Shown: positions 27,221 through 35,711 of the stretch, piece after piece | Numbering within the stretch: position 1 is the stretch's first letter | Layout: every line of letters begins with the position of its first letter | DNA from: a bacterium | GTDB lineage: Bacteria > Actinomycetota > Acidimicrobiia > Spongiisociales > ZC4RG35 | Reading direction: 5' to 3' | Assembly (NCBI GenBank): GCA_028819345.1 | Contig: JAPPLW010000054.1 | Span: 1 to 39,695, forward strand | DNA length: 39,695 bases | Notes under the pieces: model-generated | What the model was told of the DNA's origin: nothing | Seen by the model: only the letters and a program-made list of their open reading frames with translations | Database searches by the model: none | Program-made: the position numbers and the translations under genes

Positions 27221-27589
27221 ATGGCAGAGGCTCTGTCTCTTCGGGAGCGGCCCTTTATCTTGGGGTTACGGGCGGCCGGCGCCTCGCCCATAAGGATCAT
27301 TCTCCGCCACATCTTCCCCAACATCGGTGGCACTGTCTTGGTGCTGGCCACCCTGGAGGTGGGAACCATGATCCTGGCCGAGAGCGCCCTCAGTTTCCTG
27401 GGACTTGGGGTAGTTCCCCCCGACATTAGTTGGGGCGGGATGCTGGCCGGCGGCCGAGAGTTCATCCAGGACGCCTGGTGGGTGGTCACTTTCCCGGGTA
27501 TCGCCATCACCTCAGTGGTCATGTCCATCAACCTGTTGGGCGATGCGCTACGCGCCCGATACGACCCGCGTAAGCGGACCTATCTGTAG
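27221..27589 (+). pseudogene. DppC/OppC-type peptide ABC permease, C-terminal fragment
   Basis: These 122 residues cover only the end of the permease: ALSLRERPFILGLRAAGAS (the EAA loop that docks the ATPase), ILRHIFPNIGG, then the last membrane helices and RARYDPRKRTYL. Intact DppC is about 280-300 residues. The frame is open upstream to about 27180, but the family similarity begins near the ATG at 27221. The fragment abuts the truncated hydantoinase gene. The ATPase gene follows after four bases. Confidence 0.82.
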
Positions 27590-27593
27590 TTCC

Positions 27594-28583
27594 ATGGATC
27601 CTTTGATGAGAGTTCGATCCCTGAGGGTGGAGGCGACCAGTTCGGCCGGGACCATAGTGGCAGTGGACAAGTTCGGTCTGGACATATTTCCAGGCGATGT
27701 GATCGGGCTGATCGGGGAATCGGGAAGCGGAAAGACCACCGCCGTTCGAAGCTTGCTGGGGCTCACCGAACGCAACGTCCGCATAACCGAGGGGTCAATC
27801 TACTTCCAGGGTGAGCAGGTACTGGGAGGCGGAAAGAACCATCTGGATCGCCTCCGGGGACGGCATGTGGGGATGGTGTTCCAGAACGCTTCCAGTTCGC
27901 TCAATCCACTGCTGAAGGTCAAGACGCAGATGAGACAGGTCCTCCGAGTCAACCGGTCGGACCAAAACGCCTCCGCTCAGCAACGGAGAATCGAAGAGGT
28001 CATCTCCCGGATGGGGTTCCACGATCCCAAACGAGTGCTGAGGTCCTACCCACACCAACTGTCGGGCGGGATGCGCCAGAGAGCCGCCATCGCCATCGCC
28101 ATCGTCTCCGAACCCGAGATCGTGATCGCCGATGAGTCAACCTCCGCTCTGGACGTCACCACCCAGGCGGAGGTGATGGAGTTGGTAAGGGAACTGGCCA
28201 CCGACATGGGACACTCGCTGATCTATGTCACCCACGATCTGCTGCTGGCCGCAGAAGTGTGCACCCGGATGGCGGTGATGTACGGTGGCGAGATCGTGGA
28301 GGAAGGCCCCACGGCGTCAGTGATAGCCTCCCCCAGTCATCCCTATACGCTCGGGTTGCTCCGATCGGTGCCCATGTGGGCGAAGCGGGCTCCGTTGGTG
28401 GGAATCGAGGGGACGCCGCCCCGGGTGACGCCCGGATTCACAGGATGCCGGTTCGCCTCCCGATGCCCCCACGCGGTGGATGGCTGCTCACAGTCCGATG
28501 TCGCGTGGACGGAGACGCGCCCCGATCAGGGGTTCCGTTGCATCCAACCCGAGGGCGCACCGCTTCACTTGGGCAATCGGTGA
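27594..28583 (+). CDS. Peptide/nickel ABC transporter ATP-binding protein (DppD/OppD type)
   Basis: 329 residues from ATG 27594; ATG 27606 is also possible. It has Walker A GESGSGKTTAV, signature LSGGMRQRAAIAIAI, Walker B IVIADESTSALDVTT (Ser where Pro is usual) and the C-terminal oligopeptide motif HPYTLGLLRSVP with GCRFASRCPHAVDGC. It would energise uptake of peptides or similar solutes. The permease before it is truncated, and no second ATPase, second permease or binding protein is present, so the local transporter is incomplete. Confidence 0.85.
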   Translation: MDPLMRVRSLRVEATSSAGTIVAVDKFGLDIFPGDVIGLIGESGSGKTTAVRSLLGLTERNVRITEGSIYFQGEQVLGGGKNHLDRLRGRHVGMVFQNASSSLNPLLKVKTQMRQVLRVNRSDQNASAQQRRIEEVISRMGFHDPKRVLRSYPHQLSGGMRQRAAIAIAIVSEPEIVIADESTSALDVTTQAEVMELVRELATDMGHSLIYVTHDLLLAAEVCTRMAVMYGGEIVEEGPTASVIASPSHPYTLGLLRSVPMWAKRAPLVGIEGTPPRVTPGFTGCRFASRCPHAVDGCSQSDVAWTETRPDQGFRCIQPEGAPLHLGNR

Positions 28584-28886
28584 ATGCGCCCAGTGGCCCA
28601 TGGCAGAAGGCGACGAGGTAGTCAATGTGATCAAGAGGGACGGGCAGCAAGCGCTGTTAGCGGCGTTCTGTGCCCGGATCACCGCCGGTGAGGGTGTGGA
28701 ATGCTGGTACTTCCACAGAAGAGGAAGTCTCTGTTTTGGGTGAATAGAAGTATTGGACGATGACAGATTGCTCAGACATTAACCTGGAAAAGGACGACTA
28801 TGTGCTGAACCGGGCGCTACTTATCGGGATCGCCGCGACTTCGTGATCAAACCCGGTGACAGTGGTATTTCAAAGGAATAGGGATA
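28584..28886 (+). other. Gene-poor gap with one small ORF
   Basis: The only notable frame is 28600-28743 (+), 47 residues starting MAEGDEVVNVIKRDGQQ, without a clear ribosome-binding site or recognised family. The rest is AT-richer than its surroundings and shows no hairpin I can support. It probably marks a remnant or the edge of an acquired segment. Confidence 0.3.
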
Positions 28887-29870
28887 GTGAGCGACAGCGA
28901 ACAGAATATTAGGCGGTTGAGTGTCCGGGAACTGTGGGAGCACGAGGCTCTGCAATTCACACCCTGGCTGGCTGAGCATCTGAACCTGCTGGGGCAGGAA
29001 ATCGCAATGGACTTGGAGGTAGTCGGCCAGGAAAGACAAGTAGGCCAGTTTTCATTGGACATCCTGGCAAAGCAAGCCGATTCGGATCCGGAAGTTTTCG
29101 TTGCGATTGAGAACCAATTGGAATGGACCGACCACAGTCATCTGGGCCAGTTGCTCACCTACGCGGCGGGCCTTGGGGCTCAAGTGGTGATATGGGTTGC
29201 GCCCGGCTTCCGCCAAGAGCATGCCAAAACTCTGCATTGTCTCAATGATTGGACTACTGATGAAATGCGGTTCTATGGCGTCAGAATCGAAGCTGTACAG
29301 ACCACCGCAGCCCCGCGGCCCGAGCCCAGATACAGTAAAGTCGTCTACCCAGGGGGGTGGAGGGAGGATGAGACCCTGCGTGGGCCTGCCGAGAACCCCG
29401 AGAAGTTGATATACCGGGACTTCTTCGAGCCTTTGGTCGTCAACCTGATCCGAGCAGGGTTTTCGGATAAGCAACCTCGACAGATTTGGAACTACCGGGA
29501 TCGCGGCTTCGCCTCAGCCGTCACGGAGGGCATTTGGTACATGGCATCTCTCGAGGGCCGGAACGATGCCTGGGTGACCCTTCATATCCGCACGGGTGAC
29601 AAGGATCTAACCAAGCGCCTATTTGATGCCTTAATGAGGGACCGGGAGCTTATCGAGTCAGCTATAGCTGCTAGGCCGCCTTCCGAGTGGCACTGGCGCA
29701 GACACAACCCCTACCACTACTCCAGCATCAACATTAGGCGAAACGGCTCGATAACGGATTCGCCGGAGAAGCAAGCCGAGATCAGAGCGTGGATGCTCGA
29801 TCTCATTCGTAAATTCAAAGAAGAGTTCGACCCACGAGTCCAAGGGATCATGGAAGCCCTTCAAGACTAG
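28887..29870 (+). CDS. DUF4268-domain protein with PD-(D/E)XK-like nuclease motif
   Basis: 327 residues from GTG 28887 with AAAGGA upstream. The N-terminal half shows a restriction-nuclease-like core: FSLDILAKQ (Asp58), then VFVAIENQLEW (Glu75-Asn-Gln77), then GQLLTYAAGLGAQVVIW. This is a D...ExQ variant of the PD-(D/E)XK signature. The C-terminal half (FEPLVVNLIRAG, then WHWRRHNPYHYSSINIRR) is the DUF4268 domain. Related proteins occur as solitary genes or near mobile and defence genes. No methylase partner is seen. Codon choice (for example CTA, ATA, AGG) is less GC-biased than in neighbouring genes, suggesting acquisition. Confidence 0.75.
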   Translation: MSDSEQNIRRLSVRELWEHEALQFTPWLAEHLNLLGQEIAMDLEVVGQERQVGQFSLDILAKQADSDPEVFVAIENQLEWTDHSHLGQLLTYAAGLGAQVVIWVAPGFRQEHAKTLHCLNDWTTDEMRFYGVRIEAVQTTAAPRPEPRYSKVVYPGGWREDETLRGPAENPEKLIYRDFFEPLVVNLIRAGFSDKQPRQIWNYRDRGFASAVTEGIWYMASLEGRNDAWVTLHIRTGDKDLTKRLFDALMRDRELIESAIAARPPSEWHWRRHNPYHYSSINIRRNGSITDSPEKQAEIRAWMLDLIRKFKEEFDPRVQGIMEALQD

Positions 29871-30140
29871 GAGACGATCAGCGCTAGGCAATCCCGGCGC
29901 GCCCCGTTGCGCAAGGCCAATATCCTCCCTGCCAGTTCCTGACGCGAGCGATAATCTGACCGAACGTACCAGACAGGTCGAGGGCGGCTACCTCGAGCAA
30001 CTTACCGAGGTGTCTGACCTCGACCGTCTTACCCTATCGACGTCAAAGCCGCATGGCTTCTGAGCATCGTTGATCATCTCGGTTTCATCGCTTCTGAGGT
30101 TGTGAAAGTGGCTTGGTCTGACTTCCTCGCCCTATCCGGC
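29871..30140. other. Intergenic stretch without identifiable gene
   Basis: 270 bases between the DUF4268 gene and the convergent macrodomain gene. I see no convincing ORF, RNA or strong hairpin. Confidence 0.4.
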
Positions 30141-31200
30141 TTAGCCCAATGCGGATTGGAACGCCCGCAGGGTTGGGTTATCGAAGCAGACGAAGCGGAT
30201 TGATTGGACATCGGTTGGGGTCCAGCGGACCATGTTCACGGCGATTCTTGCCGCCTCCTGGAGCGGGTAGCCGTGAGCGCCTGTGGCTAGTGCTGGGAAG
30301 GCGATGCTGTGTGCTTCCACCTCGTCGGCGCGGGCTAGGGACTCGCGGTAGCACGACTCCAACAAGACAGGCTCGCCTCTTGTCCCGCCACGCCACTTTG
30401 GTGTGGCGGTGTGGATCACCCAGCGGGCGTCCAGCCAGTAGCCGGGGGGTGACCTTGGCGCGGCCGACAGGGCAATCGCCGAGCGTCTTGCAGTGGGCGA
30501 GGAGTTCCGGGCCCGCCGCTTTGTGGATGGCCCCGCTGACCCCGCCCCCGTGGGACAACCCTGTGCTGGCGGGATTGACGATGGCGTCGACCTCCTCGGT
30601 GGTGATGTCGCCGAGTACCGCCTCGATAGTGGGTCCGTAAGAACCGACAATTGGCAGCGAGATCGGCATCGGTTCCCCGGACACATGGACGATCAGGTCC
30701 TTCAGAAAGTCGCGCTCGCGGAATGGGTCAAACTCATCTGGGTTGTAGCGACGGGGGTCGGTTTCGACTCTTGCCGAGGTTGGCATGAAGCCGGTCTCAT
30801 CAGTCCAACTGAACCCTTTGGCCGCGAATCTCACCTCATAAATGCCGTGGCCGGTCCAACTCCGGTGGAGGAACAGGAGATCATTCTCCATGAACGCCAG
30901 CCACTTGTCATTCATGTCGACGGGCCGGTATCCCGAAGCGAGTTCCTGCATCTCCTCTCGTGAGAGGATCATCTCCGGTGGCGGGATACTTACCGGTTCT
31001 CTGATGGGCGAGATGTGTGCGCACGTGTCATCATGCCCTTCGCCCTCTGAACACCAACCCCAATCTTCCCTGCCGAAGATTCCTTCGGGTGGGCCGTCCG
31101 GTCCCCAGAGCGCCGTGCTGAACAGGCTGGGCGGTGGTCTCTCCGGACGGTTGGTGTCGCCGTTGTCCTCTCCCGGTTCGTTCGATGGTTCGTCTGCCAC
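30141..31200 (-). pseudogene. Macrodomain (ADP-ribose-binding) protein, frameshifted
   Basis: The N-terminal 180 residues hold an acidic/Pro-rich leader and an uncharacterised domain containing [24 protein letters not shown] macrodomain then begins: [45 protein letters not shown]. The frame breaks at a run of six G (30444-30449 on the plus strand). The shifted frame continues perfectly with [17 protein letters not shown] and [20 protein letters not shown] to a stop at 30141. One extra base in the homopolymer explains it. Macrodomains of this type remove ADP-ribose or deacetylate O-acetyl-ADP-ribose. It may be a real frameshift or a sequence error. If the error is removed, the protein has about 352 residues. 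Confidence 0.82.
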
Positions 31201-31309
31201 ACTCTCACTCCGCTTTCGCTTCTGCCCTGTTGCCTACTCTTGATTCAAGCACCCCCCTGTGACACTTTCGCACGGAACGGGTCTGGTGAATCCGGGTAGG
31301 GTGTGAATC

Positions 31310-32161
31310 GTGGCGACAGATGTAATCATCACGGGAACGGGTATGCCCGTTCCATCGCCAGATCGTGCGGGGCCGGGGGTGTTGGTGCGGTCCGAAGAAG
31401 CGGTGTTGCAGTTCGATGCGGGCCGGGCGACCACCATGCGCCTGGCCGGTATTGGGGTGTCGCCGGTTGATCTCGATGCGGTGTTCGTCACGCATCACCA
31501 CAGTGACCATGTCAGCGGGTTGGATGACCTGGTGATGTCCCGATGGATCATGGACCGGCTCGATGAAGCGCCGAGTCTTCCGATTCTGGCGCCGGAAGGG
31601 CCTGCGACCGATTTCTTGGAACGGATGCTGGACCCCTGGGAACACGACTTGGCGGTCCGGACCGAACATACCGAGCGGGGTACCCATCCCGGCTACGAGG
31701 TCAGGCCTTTCCAGGTTGGTGATGACCTGATCGAAGTCTGGTCTCAGGGGGATGTTCGAGTCATAGCAGGTCCGGTCCGTCATGAGCCGGTGACGCCGGC
31801 CGTGGGCTACCGCATCGAGACGCCGGACGGTGTCGTGGCAATCAGCGGAGACACCCTGGTGTGTCCGGAGATGGCGGTACTGGCCGAGGGCGCCGACGTG
31901 CTGGTTTGCGAGGCGATGCGCTTCGACCTGATCCGGGCTCGCCCGGACTACTTGCACTTCGTGCTCGACTATCACGCCGACACGGTGCTGATCGGCGCCC
32001 AGGCGCAAGAACTGGAGATACCGACGCTGGTCCTGACGCACCTCATTCCCGAACCCGTCACCGCCGAGGATCGGCAGGGCTTCGTGGACGATATCCGCCG
32101 CGGCGGCTACACCGGGCAGGTGATCGTCGCCGATGACCTGACCTCAGTCAATCTGGGATAG
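31310..32161 (+). CDS. Metallo-beta-lactamase-fold hydrolase (RNase Z-like)
   Basis: 283 residues, GTG start with AGGGTG upstream. The metal motif THHHSDH (residues 61-67) is followed by a His in RHEPVTPAVGYRIE, the bridging Asp in ISGDT, and a final His in LTHLIPEP. This is the full ligand set of the tRNase Z/arylsulfatase-like branch. It lacks the long flexible arm of true tRNase Z, so a small-molecule phosphodiesterase, lactonase or sulfatase role is equally possible. It is followed about 95 bases later by the flavin reductase gene. Confidence 0.85.
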   Translation: MATDVIITGTGMPVPSPDRAGPGVLVRSEEAVLQFDAGRATTMRLAGIGVSPVDLDAVFVTHHHSDHVSGLDDLVMSRWIMDRLDEAPSLPILAPEGPATDFLERMLDPWEHDLAVRTEHTERGTHPGYEVRPFQVGDDLIEVWSQGDVRVIAGPVRHEPVTPAVGYRIETPDGVVAISGDTLVCPEMAVLAEGADVLVCEAMRFDLIRARPDYLHFVLDYHADTVLIGAQAQELEIPTLVLTHLIPEPVTAEDRQGFVDDIRRGGYTGQVIVADDLTSVNLG

Positions 32162-32256
32162 CGCTCGTCGAGGTCCCAGGGGTGTAACTGGACCTCCATA
32201 CGAGAGGATTCTGGCATTCGCCGGGGATTTGTCTGCTGTTACTCTGAAAGGAGCAA

Positions 32257-33006
32257 ATGAGCAGCGCCATGGAATCGAACAAGGACTCTCCGTCTTCGCC
32301 GCGCCAGGCTCGGGGTTTGGTGCGCAGGATTGGCGACGGCATCGGTGTGGAAGAGAAAGTCCTGGTTCCGGCTCGGCGGGTCGGGCAACTGGTTCGTTCG
32401 TTTGGTCACAGTGTGGAAGGGGATGAGCGGCTTCCGTTCCCGGCCCGCCGGGTTGGAAGTCTGATCCGCTGGTTGGGCGACAGCGTCGAGTGGGATGACC
32501 CAGAATCGGACCGAGAGACTATTGACGCCAAGGAGTTCCGGAATGCCTGCGGACAGTTCATGACCGGGGTGAATGCGGTAACGGCCATCGATCAGGAGTC
32601 TGTTCCGGCAGCGCTGGTGGTCAATTCCTTTACGTCGGTCTCTCTCGACCCTCCCTTGGTGCTGGTGTGCATCGATCGGGACACCAACAGCTACAACGTC
32701 ATGTCCACCGCCACTCGCTATGCGGTGCATGTTCTCTCGGCAGACCAGGAATCGGTGTCGAGACGGTTCACCCGCAGCGACCTCTCCGGCGCAGAGAAGC
32801 TCGACGGAGTCTCCTGGTCGCCGGGTCTGGGAGGAGTTCCTCTCCTTACCGATTACATAGCGCGGTTCGAATGCCGGATAATCGCAGGCTATGACGGCGG
32901 CGACCATGTGATCTACCTGGGAGAGGTGGAGAGGATGGAGATGGCCGACACCGACCAGCCCGCCTTGGGCTATTTCCGAGGGAGCTATTACCACTATCCC
33001 GAGTGA
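32257..33006 (+). CDS. Flavin reductase-like FMN-binding protein with repeated N-terminal segment
   Basis: 249 residues, ATG 32257 preceded by AAAGGAG. The C-terminal 165 residues are a flavin reductase/split-barrel domain: ACGQFMTGVNAVTA, ALVVNSFTSVSLDPPLVLV, RYAVHVLSADQE, and DHVIYLGEVERME near the end. Such proteins bind FMN and reduce flavins for monooxygenases, or reduce substrates directly. The first 85 residues form three tandem copies of a basic amphipathic unit (separate entry) that is not part of the usual fold. No monooxygenase partner is adjacent. A terminator follows 92 bases after the stop. Confidence 0.85.
   Translation: MSSAMESNKDSPSSPRQARGLVRRIGDGIGVEEKVLVPARRVGQLVRSFGHSVEGDERLPFPARRVGSLIRWLGDSVEWDDPESDRETIDAKEFRNACGQFMTGVNAVTAIDQESVPAALVVNSFTSVSLDPPLVLVCIDRDTNSYNVMSTATRYAVHVLSADQESVSRRFTRSDLSGAEKLDGVSWSPGLGGVPLLTDYIARFECRIIAGYDGGDHVIYLGEVERMEMADTDQPALGYFRGSYYHYPE
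32308..32511 (+). repeat. Three tandem 21-24-residue coding repeats
   Basis: Copies at 32308-32370, 32371-32442 and 32443-32511 encode variants of A-R-R-V-G-x-L-x-R-x-x-G-x-S-V-E followed by an acidic run and a Pro. Copies 2 and 3 are the closest; copy 1 lacks a few residues. They lie at the N-terminus of the flavin reductase-like protein. Confidence 0.75.
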
Positions 33007-33097
33007 GTTAGGTCTCTAACGCTCGACATCAGCTTTTCCTGGCGGATCTGCCGGGCCTACTGGGCAAGTTGATCTCGACTACGCCTGAATGCGACAC

Positions 33098-33123
33098 GAG
33101 GCCGGAGTTGAAACTCCGGCCTC
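33098..33123. terminator. Bidirectional intrinsic terminator
   Basis: GAGGCCGGAGT and ACTCCGGCCTC form a perfect 11-bp GC-rich stem with a TGAA loop. It sits between the ends of the rightward flavin reductase gene (33006) and the leftward M24 gene (33163). A moderately T-rich stretch (GGGGTTGTTTAGTT) follows on the plus strand, so it could stop transcription from both sides. Confidence 0.7.
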
Positions 33124-33162
33124 GGTCTGTAGAGGGGTTGTTTAGTTAGGGGGAGTTGTAGC

Positions 33163-34329
33163 TCAGCAGTCGAGGACGATCCATTCGTCGACCTGGTCCA
33201 CCATCCGGACGGGGCCGTCGGCGGTGACCAGAACGTTGTCGGCGATGCTGATCCCGCCCAGCATGGCGCCCTTCTCGGGATCGGGGATCGCCACGGCCGG
33301 GTGGGTGTTGATGATCATGTTCTCCTGCATGATCCGCTCCTTCCCCGGAATCCACGGCGGCTCCAGGGAGTCGACGCCGATCCCGTGGGCGGTGAAGGAG
33401 TTGATGCTCTTTGCCGGGGGATAACCCCAGGATTCGTAGCACTTGTCCCGTGCGTCGAGGACGGTGTCGGAGGACTCTCCGGCCTTCATGGCCTGCACGA
33501 CGGCGTCGAAGCTCTCCACCCGCATCTCCCAGAACTTCTGTTGTTCGGCGGTCGGAGGCTTGAAGCTGTACACCCTGCGGACCTCGACCCAGTATCCCGA
33601 CGGGCCTCCCCACTCCAGGTCGATCACCATGATGTCGTCCTTCTCGATCACTCCCCGGGTTCCGGGTCCGAAGCACTCGAAGGGGGCGCGGCCCATGAGG
33701 GCGATCCCCTCCATGCAGCCCAGTTGACGCGCCAAGCGGTGCGCCTCGGAGAGCACGTCGAGTTCCTCGACTCCGGGGCGGATCTCCGCCTCGATTCCCC
33801 TGAACACCTGGCGGACCAGCTTGCCGGTCTCGTAGGTGGCGTCGATCTCCTCCTGGCTCTTGATCATCCGGACGTCATCGAACAGGTCGGTGGCGTCCTG
33901 CCAGGTAGCGTTGGGGAGGGCGTTGCGCATGTCGTTGTAGTCCCCAACGCAGGTGATGTCGACCAGTCCCACTACGCCAATGGTTCCCTTGGCCAGTCCA
34001 AGATCGGAAAGGACCTCTCCGATCCCCGCTCCCGCGTTGTCGGGTTGGCGGTAGTCGTTGAGCCATCTGCCCTGCATGGCGTAGCCGGTGCCCCAGAGCG
34101 GATCCACCACGAATGTGGCCTCGCCGGAGGAGGGGAAAACCACGAAGCCACGGCCTGCCCACTGGAAGATGTCGCTCACATACTGGACCCGTCCACGTAC
34201 GAACTCGTCGCCGCGGCTGCAGATGACCCAGGCATCATGGCCGGCGGCGGCCATGACTTCCCGAAGGGCGGCATAGCGTCGGGCGCGCTCGGCATCTGAG
34301 GTGATGTGGCTTACGGGGACTTGTGTCAT
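33163..34329 (-). CDS. M24/creatinase-like pita-bread protein lacking canonical metal ligands
   Basis: 388 residues, ATG 34329 with GGAG upstream. An N-terminal creatinase-type domain (residues about 15-160, with YVSDIFQWAGRGFVVFP) precedes the pita-bread domain. In the M24 metal site, IDLEWGGPSGYWVEVRR keeps the first Asp but has Glu for the second. AHGIGVDSLEPPW keeps the His. The first Glu position (EP) reads THP, and the last (IED) reads IADN. Three of five ligands therefore differ, so ordinary aminopeptidase chemistry is unlikely. A metal-free hydrolase like creatinase, or a lyase, is more plausible. It is divergent from the corrinoid methyltransferase operon and may process the same substrate. 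Confidence 0.82.
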   Translation of the reverse strand: MTQVPVSHITSDAERARRYAALREVMAAAGHDAWVICSRGDEFVRGRVQYVSDIFQWAGRGFVVFPSSGEATFVVDPLWGTGYAMQGRWLNDYRQPDNAGAGIGEVLSDLGLAKGTIGVVGLVDITCVGDYNDMRNALPNATWQDATDLFDDVRMIKSQEEIDATYETGKLVRQVFRGIEAEIRPGVEELDVLSEAHRLARQLGCMEGIALMGRAPFECFGPGTRGVIEKDDIMVIDLEWGGPSGYWVEVRRVYSFKPPTAEQQKFWEMRVESFDAVVQAMKAGESSDTVLDARDKCYESWGYPPAKSINSFTAHGIGVDSLEPPWIPGKERIMQENMIINTHPAVAIPDPEKGAMLGGISIADNVLVTADGPVRMVDQVDEWIVLDC

Positions 34330-34592
34330 GGTGACTACTCCTTGCTCTGGGCTAACGCTTGCCAGTTCATAATAGTTGCGGTGTCAGATGCGACTTCTCC
34401 AAGAAGTAGTTGGAGCGTTAAAGACGGGTTCACGGGACTTTCGGGTGGTGGTTGGGTCGTTATCCTTACCGGAAAACGCTTCGAAGCTTCTGCCCTGCCG
34501 TCTGGATGGGCAGCGCGTGGAAAGGACCTGCCATCTCCCCTGCAATAGTGAAGAGAAGGGGTGAGAACTTCACCCGTCTCACCGGTGAGTGG
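34330..34592. promoter_or_regulatory. Divergent control region of the M24 gene and the corrinoid operon
   Basis: 263 bases without a gene. An inverted repeat CTCCAA-N7-TTGGAG (34397-34415) is the clearest signal and could be an operator for both directions. A TATTAT-like box occurs on the minus strand near the M24 gene, but no matching -35 at proper spacing is convincing. The long open frame upstream of 34593 shows no family similarity. Confidence 0.4.
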
Positions 34593-35660
34593 ATGACGCC
34601 GCGCCGCCGGTTCCTGTCCGCGCTGTACGGCGGGCGGGTAGACAAGGTGCCTGCCATGACGCTCAGCTCGGTGGTGACCCTTGATGCGATGGAAATCGCC
34701 GACGCCTGGTTCCCCGAAGCGCATCTGGATGCAGAGCAGATGGCCCGCCTGGCGGCCACCGCCCACGAAGAGCTCGGTCTCGACACGATCATGCCGGTGT
34801 TCCACTCCCAACTCGAAGCCGACGCCCTGGACGCGGCCACCTGGTGGGGGACAGTGGACAACTGGCCGGCTACCAACGACCACGTCCTCACAGACCCCGA
34901 AGACTTCAAAATCCCATCCGACTACCTGAATCGGCCGTCGTTCGAAGCGGCGCTCGGCGCCATCAGGCTGCTGCGCAAGCGTTACCCCGACGTGGGGATC
35001 GTGGGGAAGGTCTATGGCCCGTGGTCGGTTGGGTACCACTTGGTGGGAATCGAGAATTACCTGATGGATACGATCCTCGACCCCGACAAGATCCGCCGTT
35101 ACCTCGAAGTGATGCTTCCTGCCTGCATGATGTCGGCCCACGCTCAACTGGAAGCGGGCGCCGATGCCATCATGTGGGCAGATCACGCCAACCGGGAACT
35201 TGTCAGTCCCGAGACGTACCGAGACTTTCTCCTGGAGATGCACAAGGAAGTCACGGTGGAGATGGGCGGGCCGAGCATCTTCCATTGTTGTGGGGAGACG
35301 ACCGACCGGATCGACTATTTCGCCGAGGCGGGCTGGGACTGTTTCCACTTCGAGTCCCAGGTGGATCCCTATGTCGCCAAGGAGATCGCCGGGGACCGCA
35401 TGTCCCTGATGGGCAACATCAACAACCCGACCACCCTGTTCAGCGGCACCTATGAGGACACCTACGAGGCGTGCATGAAGGTGATGCAAGCCGGGATCAA
35501 CGGGATCGCCCCGGAGGGTTCTGTGCCGCTCGGAACCAAGAACGACGTGCTCATGGCGCTGGCTGACTCGGCCCGCGACTATTCTGATGCCCATAGACCG
35601 GACGGGCGGCTCGTGGTTCACGATCCCCCTCCGGCAGACAACGGGGCCGAGGCAGACTGA
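34593..35660 (+). CDS. URO-D/MtaA-family corrinoid methyltransferase
   Basis: 355 residues from ATG 34593 (MTPRRRFLSALYGGRVDKVP, the usual family start); the open frame runs further upstream without similarity. It is a TIM-barrel of the uroporphyrinogen decarboxylase/MtaA-CmuA family, with GKVYGPWSVG, the zinc motif HCCGET and a SLMGNINNPTTLFSGT stretch. These enzymes move methyl groups between a corrinoid protein and a substrate or thiol. Here the third zinc ligand, normally Cys in a PGCG-like loop, is replaced in IAPEGSVPLGTKNDV. It is the first gene of the operon, probably acting on the methyl donor. The substrate is unknown. Confidence 0.87.
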   Translation: MTPRRRFLSALYGGRVDKVPAMTLSSVVTLDAMEIADAWFPEAHLDAEQMARLAATAHEELGLDTIMPVFHSQLEADALDAATWWGTVDNWPATNDHVLTDPEDFKIPSDYLNRPSFEAALGAIRLLRKRYPDVGIVGKVYGPWSVGYHLVGIENYLMDTILDPDKIRRYLEVMLPACMMSAHAQLEAGADAIMWADHANRELVSPETYRDFLLEMHKEVTVEMGGPSIFHCCGETTDRIDYFAEAGWDCFHFESQVDPYVAKEIAGDRMSLMGNINNPTTLFSGTYEDTYEACMKVMQAGINGIAPEGSVPLGTKNDVLMALADSARDYSDAHRPDGRLVVHDPPPADNGAEAD

Positions 35661-35711
35661 TGAAATCTCCGGCGCCGCCCCGCACGTTGATATCCAAACA
35701 TTTCTTTTTCC

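Noticed and set aside
34452-34592. Upstream extension of the URO-D methyltransferase to 34452
   Set aside because: The extra 47 residues lack family similarity. ATG 34593 starts at the usual N-terminus.
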